Assembly (NCBI GenBank): GCA_021810815.1
Contig: JAJZHR010000019.1
Coordinates: forward strand, 1 to 13,472
Direction of reading: 5' to 3'
DNA: 13,472 bases
Source of the DNA: Acidobacteriota bacterium
Lineage (GTDB): Bacteria; Acidobacteriota; Terriglobia; Terriglobales; Acidobacteriaceae
Shown: piece after piece, positions 1 to 5,926 of the stretch
Layout: the number at the start of each line of letters is the position of its first letter
How positions within the stretch are numbered: position 1 is the first letter of the stretch
Translations under genes and position numbers: made by a program
Notes under the pieces: generated by a model
Seen by the model: only the letters and a program-made list of their open reading frames with translations
The model's database searches: none
What the model was told of the DNA's origin: nothing

Positions 1-412
1 GGTACTCCTCCACCTTGGCCTTGTTCTCGGGAAGAGCGAGCGTGCTCAGTGCGGCGTTTCCCGCCAGCTTGGCGTAATTGTTCAGGGAGCCGCGCCCCAG
101 CTTGCCAATGTAGAGCCGCGAGGTGAGGGCCTCGCGCAGGCTGATCTCCGCGCCTGCATGGTCTTTGACCGGCGCGTCGCCGGGGATGCCAAGCGCGGCC
201 AGCAGCTCTGCCACAGCCGAGGAACGGGTGGTGGCGAAGATGCCCACCGCATCGCCGGGCAGATAGGTCAGACCGGAGCCTTCAAGCGACAGCTCGATGT
301 GGCGGGTTTCCTTCTCTGAACCGGGCCCCGTCAGCAGAATGTTCCTGGTCACGAGCGAGAGAAAGGGGTTGCTGCGCGAATAGGTTGCGGTCTGCGTTTC
401 TGGCGAGGCCAT
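1..412 (-). CDS. Stand-alone FAD-binding sulfite-reductase-type flavoprotein (N-terminal part, cut by left edge)
   Basis: The N-terminal 137 codons are visible; the gene runs off the left edge. The product begins MASPETQTATYSRSNPF and then shows the FAD-binding fold of CysJ / cytochrome P450 reductase-type enzymes: a KETRHIELSL strand (about residues 35-44) followed by SGLTYLPGDAVGIF (about 46-59), where the PGD-x-x-G-I/V motif marks this family. In the E. coli sulfite reductase alpha subunit this segment comes after a flavodoxin domain. Here it starts about 20 residues from the N-terminus, so no FMN domain is present. The likely role is passing electrons from NADPH via FAD to a partner such as a sulfite reductase or another redox enzyme. 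The ATG at 412 follows a GGGGAAAGGG purine stretch and an in-frame TAG lies upstream. It sits 59 nt downstream of the small outer-membrane protein gene on the same strand and may be co-transcribed with it. The family call is fairly secure; the substrate is inferred. Confidence 0.8.
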   Translation of the reverse strand, partial: MASPETQTATYSRSNPFLSLVTRNILLTGPGSEKETRHIELSLEGSGLTYLPGDAVGIFATTRSSAVAELLAALGIPGDAPVKDHAGAEISLREALTSRLYIGKLGRGSLNNYAKLAGNAALSTLALPENKAKVEEY

Positions 413-471
413 GGTCCCTTTCCCCGGCTCAACGGAACAACTATAAGCCTAGCATGCAGAGGGCGCGGCAG

Positions 472-984
472 CTAAAACAGGCGGAACACGAGTCCCGTGC
501 TGAGGGCCTTCGGGCTGATATTGTTGCTGCTGGTCAGGGTGGTGTCGCTGAACTCCAGAACCCGCCAGTCCAGGTGCGGCAGCAGAGTGAAATCCGCACC
601 GACATTGAACTCGTATGCGAAATTGTTCGCGCTTTGGGTCGGGTAGCTGGAATGGGCGATGCCGCCCAGAAGCTCTACATACGGGTTGAAGGGGATGATG
701 TGCGGCTTCACCGAAAGGCGAAGCCCGCCCATGCCGCTGTCGAACTGCGTGTTGTTCCCATTCCGGAGAAAGGCTCCCCGAATGTCCACACCGTAGTTGA
801 TGAAAGTCCCACGGTCAAAATACGCCCCCAGCGTGGGGCCGTACATATTGCCGCTGTTCGCTGGACCGCTGCTGGCGCCCGTGAACATGGCGTACACAGC
901 CGTTTGGGCGCTGGCGCTGCGCTGCGCTGCAAAGAAAGCGGCAAAAAGGACAAGAACAATAGCCAAAGTATGAAGAAATTTCAT
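472..984 (-). CDS. Small outer-membrane beta-barrel protein, paralogue 1
   Basis: This is a 170-residue exported protein. Residues 1-26 form a classic Sec signal peptide (MKFLHTLAIVLVLF..., small-residue cleavage site ASA before QT). The mature part alternates aromatic/hydrophobic and polar residues, with repeated short strands such as YGVDIRGAFL, PYVELLGGIAH and YEFNVGADFTL, and ends in LSTGLVFRLF. A C-terminal Phe after an alternating strand is the usual beta-signal for assembly by the BAM complex. I chose the internal ATG at 984 because it begins the signal peptide and has GGAG about 9 nt upstream; a start at 1026 would add 14 Arg/Pro-rich residues ahead of the signal. It is clearly homologous to the gene at 1118-1660 (shared YG-x-T/M-x-G-x-YFD, IDxRGAFL and KxLSTGxVFRL elements), so the pair is a tandem duplication. 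Function beyond a small outer-membrane barrel is unknown. Confidence 0.8.
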   Translation of the reverse strand: MKFLHTLAIVLVLFAAFFAAQRSASAQTAVYAMFTGASSGPANSGNMYGPTLGAYFDRGTFINYGVDIRGAFLRNGNNTQFDSGMGGLRLSVKPHIIPFNPYVELLGGIAHSSYPTQSANNFAYEFNVGADFTLLPHLDWRVLEFSDTTLTSSNNISPKALSTGLVFRLF

Positions 985-1117
985 CAGGGGTCTCCGTGGA
1001 GGATTTTTGGGTCGGCTCCGCTGCAAGCTGCCTATTGGCAGTTAGATGCGCCAACGCCATGCGGCGTCAACCTCGCGGATAGAATTCTTGTCTCCGGCCG
1101 TCCCGCCGCAGATCCCG

Positions 1118-1660
1118 TTACTTCAGACGGAACACGAACCCGGTGCTGATGGACTTCGGGTAATACGTCCCATTCACGTCCGAGAGGTGGCCCACGCCGA
1201 ATTCGATGGGGCGCCAGTCGAAGCGCTGCGTCAGCTTGATATCCGCCCCGCCCAGGATCTGGTACTCGAACGAATTCGAGGTGTAGGAGGGGTAGCCTTC
1301 GCCATAGGTGAGGTTGCCCAGGCCGAAGAGCGCCTCGCCGTACGGCACGATGTGGATCTTCTTCGGGTGGAAGGAGATCCGCGGACCGGCCATCGCCGTG
1401 TACAAGGCCTCGTTGCTGTTGCCGAACAGGAACGCTCCGCGAGCGTCGATCCCTGGCTTCAGCTTCAGGAACGTGAAGCGGTTGCTGTCAAAGTAGCCGC
1501 CCATCGTCGCGCCATAAATCCAACTGGTGTTGGGAATGTTCAACCGGGTGCCGGTGGCGGTGACATAGAGTCCCACAGTTTGGGCCTTCGCGGCGCTCGC
1601 TGCGCCGAACAGGGTCGCCGCGAGCAGCGAAAGCAGAAGTGCGAACCGGAACCGTTTCAT
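1118..1660 (-). CDS. Small outer-membrane beta-barrel protein, paralogue 2
   Basis: This is a 180-residue exported protein with signal peptide MKRFRFALLLSLLAATLFG and a small-residue cleavage site after AKA at residue 26, again followed by QT as in its neighbour. The mature part carries barrel-like strands (YGATMGGYFD, GIDARGAFLFG, PYGEALFGLG, YQILGGADIKL, SISTGFVFRLK). It aligns along its whole length with the protein encoded at 472-984, which lies 133 nt downstream on the same strand. It has a few extra residues in loops, including GEGYPSYTSNSFEY. The last residue is Lys rather than the Phe typical of outer-membrane barrels, so the terminal beta-signal is weaker. The ATG at 1660 has an AGGAG about 13 nt upstream, partly inside a small hairpin (see the separate entry). 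The exact role (porin, adhesin or structural barrel) cannot be told. Confidence 0.8.
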   Translation of the reverse strand: MKRFRFALLLSLLAATLFGAASAAKAQTVGLYVTATGTRLNIPNTSWIYGATMGGYFDSNRFTFLKLKPGIDARGAFLFGNSNEALYTAMAGPRISFHPKKIHIVPYGEALFGLGNLTYGEGYPSYTSNSFEYQILGGADIKLTQRFDWRPIEFGVGHLSDVNGTYYPKSISTGFVFRLK

Positions 1661-1664
1661 AAGC

Positions 1665-1682
1665 GGGCAGAATCTCCTGCCC
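1665..1682 (-). promoter_or_regulatory. Hairpin overlapping the ribosome binding site of outer-membrane paralogue 2
   Basis: On the minus strand, GGGCAG and CTGCCC form a perfect 6-bp stem around the loop GAGATT, ending 4 nt before the ATG at 1660. The likely Shine-Dalgarno AGGAG has its first two bases in the stem and the rest in the loop. The inverted repeat is plain in the sequence. A role in modulating translation of the barrel protein is only an inference, since a 6-bp GC-rich stem can occur by chance in GC-rich DNA. Confidence 0.35.
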
Positions 1683-1743
1683 CTAGCTTAGTGGAATTCG
1701 CTGCAACAATCCAAGACCCTCGCTCGTCCTTGGTCTACATGCC

Positions 1744-1832
1744 GCGAAACCCGGATCAGTTGCGTGCGAAACCCGGATCGGTTGCGCCGCGAATGCAGAT
1801 CATTGGCGCCGCGAACCCGGTCGGTCTGAATC
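1744..1832. repeat. Degenerate 22-bp tandem repeat, about four units
   Basis: Units 1 (1744-1765) and 2 (1766-1787) are adjacent and share the core GCGAAACCCGGATC, then A or G, then GTTGCG. They differ at only two of 22 positions. Two more diverged copies follow: one at about 1789-1810 (GCGAA...GATCATTGGCGC) and a shorter one from 1811 (GCGAACCCGG-TCGGT). The array lies outside any gene. It could be a decayed minisatellite or a cluster of protein-binding sites; nothing in the sequence decides between these. Confidence 0.65.
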
Positions 1833-1969
1833 TCTACCCGTTTGCAACGTGTCGTCTATAGCCGACAAGCATCCCACAAGAGTGTCAGCAATCGTACCGA
1901 CGCCGCACAATGGGCGGTGGGAACATCATTTTCCGGCGACCATGGGGCCAGTCAGAGCCCAAAGCCGAA

Positions 1970-1999
1970 TTGTCTCCTGTTCGCCCTTCGCTGTCTTAT
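1970..1999 (+). promoter_or_regulatory. Possible sigma70-like promoter for the receiver-like gene
   Basis: TTGTCT at 1970-1975 and TCTTAT at 1994-1999 are separated by 18 nt; each matches the sigma70 consensus at 4 of 6 positions. It lies about 110 nt before the ATG at 2113, leaving a moderately long leader. This is weak evidence and other spacings could be chosen. Confidence 0.2.
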
Positions 2000-2112
2000 T
2001 TTTCGCAAGGAGTCTCTTCGCCGTTTAAGAATTTCTCCTCAACCTCCGCCTAAGGAGCACCCCGCTAGGTGTTTCGAAGCAGAGTTCCGAGATTCAAGAG
2101 GAATGCCGAGCC

Positions 2113-2532
2113 ATGGACCCCGAGAGGTGCTACTCAGCGCAGACCCTATCATTGAGTCACTCGCAGAGACCTGTCGACTCCTGCATGCGCACGCCCATTG
2201 CGATGATCGGCAACGATGCCGACCTGCTCTTCTACCGCGCCGCAGTCCTGCGCTGCGCTGGATGGCAAACCGTGATCGCCGCGCCCAGCGAAGTGGAGAC
2301 ATTGATGGCGAACCAGGAGAATTTCCCCCTCGCCATCTTCTGCACCACGCTCTCCTCGATTGAAAGAAGCAGCATTGCGGCTCTTTTCCGGCAGAGGAGC
2401 CCGGAAACCAAGCTGCTGCTGCTCCTGCGCGGTCGAACGCCTCCTCCCGATGCGGACACCTTCGACGAAACAATGTTCGCTCTGGATGGACCCACGGTTT
2501 TGATCGGCATGGTGCAGCGACTGGCCTGCTAG
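2113..2532 (+). CDS. Receiver-like (pseudo-response-regulator) protein, single domain
   Basis: This 139-residue protein resembles a stand-alone CheY-type receiver fold. It has a first beta strand with acidic residues (PIAMIGNDADLLFYRAAVLRC, N34-D35-D37), a helix, a W/Q-T-V-I second strand, PLAIFCTTLS as the third strand and TKLLLLL as the fourth. In true receivers the third strand ends in the phospho-accepting Asp. Here the aligned residue is Cys77 (LAIFCTTL), and the conserved Thr and Lys are not evident after strands four and five. It is therefore probably not phosphorylated and may act by protein binding. Start 2113 has AGAGGA about 10 nt upstream. The domain itself begins only at Met25 (ATG at 2185), so the true start could be there, giving 115 residues. 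No kinase or output domain is adjacent. The fold is inferred from pattern alone. Confidence 0.6.
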   Translation: MDPERCYSAQTLSLSHSQRPVDSCMRTPIAMIGNDADLLFYRAAVLRCAGWQTVIAAPSEVETLMANQENFPLAIFCTTLSSIERSSIAALFRQRSPETKLLLLLRGRTPPPDADTFDETMFALDGPTVLIGMVQRLAC

Positions 2533-2837
2533 AGCAAGATCAAGGTTGCTGTGCCCATAAGGTTTCACGCCGTCATCCTGAACGCAGTGAAAGACCCCTG
2601 TATTGCGTCAACGCCTGTTCTCGCAACCAGGGTACATCGGCTGTGATTCTGCTTGAGGGGCAATGCCTGCGTCCGCCCCTCGATCGCATGTCCAGGGCTT
2701 CACCGGAAAGCTGGGCTGATTTTGTCCCGTGGATCAGACTCACCCTGCGCAAATCCCATTTTGGGAAAGCTCAGCAAAAGGGCACCAATGTCGGATACCT
2801 TACATACGAAAATCGTTTGAACAATGAAACTTAGCGA
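2533..2837. other. Non-coding interval between the receiver-like gene and the Crp/Fnr gene
   Basis: This 305-bp gap holds no credible gene. A 63-codon GTG frame from 2643 has no family resemblance and looks like chance or repeat-derived reading. At 2571-2604 there is a stretch that looks like a dispersed repeat fragment. The last 80 bases before 2838 are more AT-rich (TTACATACGAAAAT region) and probably contain the promoter of the Crp/Fnr gene, although no clean -35/-10 pair stands out. Confidence 0.55.
2571..2604 (+). repeat. Fragment resembling a dispersed acidobacterial intergenic repeat
   Basis: The stretch contains GTCATCCTGAACGCAGTGAA followed by AGACCCCTGTATT. From memory, near-identical phrases (GTCATCCTGAGCG..., GGACCCCTGTATT) recur many times between genes in Terriglobia and some other soil bacteria. 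Only one copy is present here, so the repeat status rests on prior knowledge and not on this window. Confidence 0.4.
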
Positions 2838-3623
2838 ATGCCAGAACCCGAAGATCCCACCCCCAGTTGGCCACTACGGGGTCTACGTACCCGTCCCCTA
2901 CCCGGGGGGCAAATTGAAAATCCCAACCTCATCCTTGCGAGCCTGACGGCCAGCGAACAGAAGCGGCTGGAGCCATTCCTGGAATTGGTCCACCTCAAGC
3001 TCCACGATGTTCTGATGGAGCCGGATGCCGCAATACGGCACGTCTACTTCCCCCTCAACAGCGTGGCCTCCGTGGTTCAGACGATGCGCGACGGCTCCAC
3101 CGTGGAGACGGGCATCATCGGCAGGGAGGGAATGATCGGCGTCGGAGTGTGGCTGGGGCAGAAGGTGGCCTCCAGCGGCCGCGTTTTCATCCAGGTGCCA
3201 GGGGCGGCCTATCGCTTGAAGGTGGACGCCTTCAAGTCTGAAGTGATGCAGCAGCCGGGCGGCATGAACAACTGCCTCGGGCCCTATGTCGATGCTCTGC
3301 TGAACCAGACTGCGGTGGGCGCAGCATGCAACCGTGTCCATCGCGTGGAGGAGAGGCTCTGCCGCTGGCTGAAGATGATGCACAACCGGGTGGACGGGGA
3401 CACCTTCCCCATGCGCCACGAGTTTCTCTCCTACATGCTCGGCGTCCATCGGCCAAGCATCTCCATCGCGGCGAATACCGCGCGAAAGGCCGGCCTGATC
3501 CACTACGAGCGGGGTACCATCACCGTCACGAACAGCGACAACCTCGCTGCGGCGGCGTGCGAGTGCTACGACACCATCGAGGGCCAGTATGAGCGCGTGT
3601 ACAAGCGGCCCTTCCGCAAATAG
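2838..3623 (+). CDS. Crp/Fnr-family transcriptional regulator
   Basis: This 261-residue cytoplasmic regulator has the two-domain Crp/Fnr plan. Residues about 30-150 form the cyclic-nucleotide-type beta-roll, with YFPLNSVASVVQTMRDGS and ETGIIGREGMIGVGVWLG as its most recognisable segments. A long dimerisation helix follows (about 150-185, including RVHRVEERLCRWLKMMHNR), then a winged helix-turn-helix at about 190-235 (MRHEFLSYMLGVHRPSISIA ... AGLIHYERGTITV). The beta-roll lacks the Arg/Ser pair used by CRP to hold cAMP and the Cys cluster of FNR, so the ligand is unknown. It belongs to the subtype common in Acidobacteria and rhizobia. The ATG at 2838 has no clear Shine-Dalgarno, so the first 25 residues, which are Pro-rich and not conserved-looking, are uncertain. 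It converges with the KDO-phosphatase gene 78 nt away. Its target genes cannot be told from the window. Confidence 0.9.
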   Translation: MPEPEDPTPSWPLRGLRTRPLPGGQIENPNLILASLTASEQKRLEPFLELVHLKLHDVLMEPDAAIRHVYFPLNSVASVVQTMRDGSTVETGIIGREGMIGVGVWLGQKVASSGRVFIQVPGAAYRLKVDAFKSEVMQQPGGMNNCLGPYVDALLNQTAVGAACNRVHRVEERLCRWLKMMHNRVDGDTFPMRHEFLSYMLGVHRPSISIAANTARKAGLIHYERGTITVTNSDNLAAAACECYDTIEGQYERVYKRPFRK

Positions 3624-3701
3624 GCTGCTCCAAGGGGACGTGGGCCGCCGAACCGCTGACTTCCAGGCTGCGCCGACCCACTGCCTCGCTGACCCGCCGA
3701 C

Positions 3702-4358
3702 CTACATCCCGCCGGTGCCGATGTCTGCTGCTGCTGCTGCTGCGCTGCGCTCGTCGATGTATTCCTCGCAAACGCTGTCGAGCAGCCCCTTCGCGGACAG
3801 GATGAATTCGACGGCGTCGCGCCCCGCTCCCTGGCCGCCGCTGTGGGGCGTGACGTAGTGGGCCGCTGCCTTCACCTGCTCGCGCGCGTTGGCGACGGCG
3901 ATGGCGAGGCCGCAGACGCGCATCACCGGAAGGTCGATGATGTCGTCTCCCACGTAGGCGACCTCGTCGAGCGTGACGTCTTCGCGATAGACGATTTCGT
4001 TGACCGCGTTGAGCTTGTGCGCCTGCCCCTGGTAGACAAACTCCAGCCGCAGGTCGCGCGCTCGGATGGCCACCGTCTCCGAGATGCGCTTGGTGATGAT
4101 GCCGCACTTCATGCCGCCGAGCCGCGCCAGCGAAATGCCAGCTCCGTCGTGCGCGTGGAAACCCTTGGCCTCCACCATGTTGGTGGAGGAAATCGCATAG
4201 CCGCCCTTGCTCTCCATGCGGTCGATCTGGTCGGCGGTCGCAGGGCTGGAGGGCGCGGGAGCGGGAAAGAGCCAGATGCCGCCGTCCGTGAGAACGCCGT
4301 CAACGTCGAAAAGGATGATTTTGATGCGCTTTGCGCGCTCGATTGCTGTGAGGGACAT
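3702..4358 (-). CDS. kdsC: HAD-family phosphatase, KDO-8-phosphate phosphatase type (KdsC)
   Basis: This 218-residue soluble HAD phosphatase of the KdsC/YrbI type removes phosphate from KDO-8-phosphate to give KDO for LPS core synthesis. Motif I is FDVDGVLTDG with nucleophile Asp18 and acid/base Asp20. Motif II lies in IITKR (Thr89), the motif III Lys is in HKL (Lys115), and motif IV is VGDDIIDLPV (Asp138, Asp139, Asp142). The FHAHDG segment (67-72) corresponds to the substrate loop. Compared with usual KdsC there are about 20 extra residues (PAPAPSSPATADQIDRMESK region) between TDG and FHAHDG, and Lys90 stands where Gly is common. I chose the ATG at 4358 because it gives the usual short lead into motif I; there is no clear Shine-Dalgarno. 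It lies 97 nt downstream of homoserine dehydrogenase on the same strand, probably in one transcript. The C-terminus carries an alanine run encoded by a CTG/CAG repeat. Confidence 0.85.
   Translation of the reverse strand: MSLTAIERAKRIKIILFDVDGVLTDGGIWLFPAPAPSSPATADQIDRMESKGGYAISSTNMVEAKGFHAHDGAGISLARLGGMKCGIITKRISETVAIRARDLRLEFVYQGQAHKLNAVNEIVYREDVTLDEVAYVGDDIIDLPVMRVCGLAIAVANAREQVKAAAHYVTPHSGGQGAGRDAVEFILSAKGLLDSVCEEYIDERSAAAAAADIGTGGM
3725..3742. repeat. Trinucleotide repeat (CTG)6 at the 3' end of kdsC
   Basis: Six perfect CTG units on the plus strand read as GCA/CAG-type codons on the minus strand and give the alanine run near the KdsC C-terminus (RSAAAAAADIG). Such tracts can change length by slippage in steps of three, which here would only lengthen or shorten a tail outside the catalytic core. 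Confidence 0.8.
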
Positions 4359-4455
4359 GCGGTAATGATAACCAAGCCGGATGATCCGGGCGCACTCCTG
4401 GGTTCGCTCGCTCGCACGCTTGCGCGGATGGCGTGTGCCCCCTTCGGGATTTTCG

Positions 4456-5838
4456 CTAGTCCTTGTCCTCAAGGGACAGCATCTGCAGGCACAGCGGCGG
4501 CTCCAGGATGAAATCCATCTTGGCGATGGTCGCCAGCGCCTTGTTCAGCGTGGACGTCAGGCATGGCTCCACCGTCACCACGAACGGCAGCCTGTGCTTG
4601 GGATGGCCGGGCCGCTGCAGGATGGAGTCGATGTTGATGCCATACGTCGCCAGCGCGCCGGAGAAGCTGGAGATGATGCCCGGCTTGTCGTCCACGATGA
4701 ACCTGCAATAGTGCGGCGCGTGGAACTCGCCCGTCGCCTGGCGCTTGCGCGTCGGCAACTGCACCGCCTTGCATCCCTGCGCCACGGCGAGGATGTCCGA
4801 GACGACAGCGACCGCCGTTGGGCCGCCGCCCGCGCCATGGCCGGAGAAAACCGTGTCGCCGCCGAAGACGCCGTTCGCCACCACCATGTTCAGCGTCCCA
4901 TGCGACCACGCGATCGGCGAGCTGAGCGGCACCAGCATGGGAGCGACCCTGGCGCGCACCGTTGCGCCGTCGATCTCCGAGCGGGAAATCTGCCGGATGG
5001 TGCAGTTCAGCTCCCGCGCATAGGTGAAGTCCACCGCGTTGATGCCGGAGATGGATTGCGTGCTCACAGCCTCTGGATCCACGTCCGCATGCAGCCCCAG
5101 CCGGGTCAGAATCACCAGTTTGGCGCGAGCGTCGTAGCCGTCCACATCGGCGGTGGGGTCTGCCTCGGCATAGCCCAGTTGCTGCGCGTCGGCCAGCACT
5201 GTCGCATAATCCGCGCCAGCCTCCATGCGGGTCAGGATGTAGTTGCAGGTGCCGTTCAGGATGCCGCTCAGGCGCGTGATGCGGTCGCCGCCCAGCCCCT
5301 GCAGCATTCCCGGAATCACAGGAACGCCGCCAGCCACGGCCGCTCCATACACCAGTTGCGCCTTGTGCTGCGCCGCCAGCCTTGCCAGCGATGGGCCGCG
5401 ATAGGCGATCAGCTGCTTGTTCGCCGTCACCACTGACTTGCCCGCAGAGAGCGCCTTGCGCAGCCAGCCTTCCGTCGGCGTGATGCCGCCCATCAGCTCC
5501 ACCACCACCTGCGCGTCGGAAGCCAGAATTTCGTCCATGCTCTCCGTCCACACCACGGAGGAGGGAACGCACTTCGCCGCCTCGGAGTCCCGCTTGCGCG
5601 CGACGCTCCGATTGAAGATGTGCGTCAGCTCGATGCCCGGCAGCTTCAGCGTGGAGAGAACCTTGGCCACGGACGCGCCAACGGTTCCGAAGCCGAGCAG
5701 GGCGATCCTGGTGATCGGCAGCCCGCTGTCTGCGGGAGCCTGGCGCAGCGACGATGCGGAAGCGATGCCGATCCGGCTCCTGGACCTGGAGGACGATGTT
5801 TTTGGCTTGCTCTTCGAATTTTTCCTGAGTGTGGTCAT
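4456..5838 (-). CDS. hom: Homoserine dehydrogenase with C-terminal ACT domain
   Basis: This 460-residue enzyme performs NAD(P)H-dependent reduction of aspartate semialdehyde to homoserine, the branch point to threonine and methionine. Domains in order: a basic Ser/Lys/Arg-rich tail (1-30), a Rossmann domain with IALLGFGTVGASVAKVL (about 45-61), VVELMGGITP (112-121) and TANK with Lys141, then the catalytic region GILNGTCNYIL (192-202) and EADPTADVDGYDARAK (225-240). Glu225, Asp236 and Lys240 have the same spacing as the catalytic residues of yeast homoserine dehydrogenase. A C-terminal ACT domain (about 375-450, VDDKPGIISSFSGALATYGI) probably allows feedback by threonine. No aspartokinase domain is fused. 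The start at 5838 (MTTLRKN) is preferred over 5934, which would run through the divergent gene's start at 5927. No strong Shine-Dalgarno is visible. kdsC follows 97 nt downstream on the same strand. Confidence 0.95.
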   Translation of the reverse strand: MTTLRKNSKSKPKTSSSRSRSRIGIASASSLRQAPADSGLPITRIALLGFGTVGASVAKVLSTLKLPGIELTHIFNRSVARKRDSEAAKCVPSSVVWTESMDEILASDAQVVVELMGGITPTEGWLRKALSAGKSVVTANKQLIAYRGPSLARLAAQHKAQLVYGAAVAGGVPVIPGMLQGLGGDRITRLSGILNGTCNYILTRMEAGADYATVLADAQQLGYAEADPTADVDGYDARAKLVILTRLGLHADVDPEAVSTQSISGINAVDFTYARELNCTIRQISRSEIDGATVRARVAPMLVPLSSPIAWSHGTLNMVVANGVFGGDTVFSGHGAGGGPTAVAVVSDILAVAQGCKAVQLPTRKRQATGEFHAPHYCRFIVDDKPGIISSFSGALATYGINIDSILQRPGHPKHRLPFVVTVEPCLTSTLNKALATIAKMDFILEPPLCLQMLSLEDKD

Positions 5839-5926
5839 AACGTGGACAAAGTTGATACTACCTTGCCGGAGTAGACTTTTAAAAGAAAGCCGCCCGCAAA
5901 GGCGCGCTGATGAGAATCCTTCTCCT
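5839..5926. promoter_or_regulatory. Divergent promoter region between hom and the aldehyde dehydrogenase
   Basis: This 88-bp AT-richer spacer separates two divergent genes, so it should hold both promoters. It includes a 10-bp palindrome CTTTTAAAAG at about 5876-5885 and, on the plus strand, a TTGATA that could be a -35. On the minus strand a TAGTAT could be a -10. No full -35/-10 pair is convincing. Confidence 0.4.

Larger units (their letters stand above)
1683..2112. other. Non-coding interval with a tandem repeat and possible promoter
   Basis: I see no convincing gene in this roughly 430-bp interval. The open frames that cross it lack family resemblance, and the sequence is less GC-rich than the genes. 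Its distinguishable contents are the 22-bp degenerate tandem repeat at 1744-1832 and a weak sigma70-like arrangement at 1970-1999, upstream of the receiver-like gene. The left end should also hold the promoter for the minus-strand barrel genes. A TTGGAT ... TAAGCT pair can be read there on the minus strand, but the match is weak. Confidence 0.6.

Noticed and set aside
1028..1041. CTGCC-TATT-GGCAG hairpin between the two barrel genes as a terminator
   Set aside because: The stem is only 5 bp and no T tract follows on the minus strand; too weak to call.
2643..2834. 63-codon GTG-started frame before the Crp/Fnr gene
   Set aside because: No Shine-Dalgarno, no family resemblance, and it is next to a probable repeat fragment; likely chance.
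4381..5436. 351-codon plus-strand frame over homoserine dehydrogenase, and a 367-codon shifted minus frame at 4469-5572
   Set aside because: Both are Arg/His/Gly-rich shadows; the homoserine dehydrogenase frame carries all catalytic motifs and an ACT domain.
5417..5926. 170-codon N-terminal extension of the aldehyde dehydrogenase
   Set aside because: It overlaps hom on the other strand, has no domain, and the family N-terminus starts at MAIQSINP (5927).
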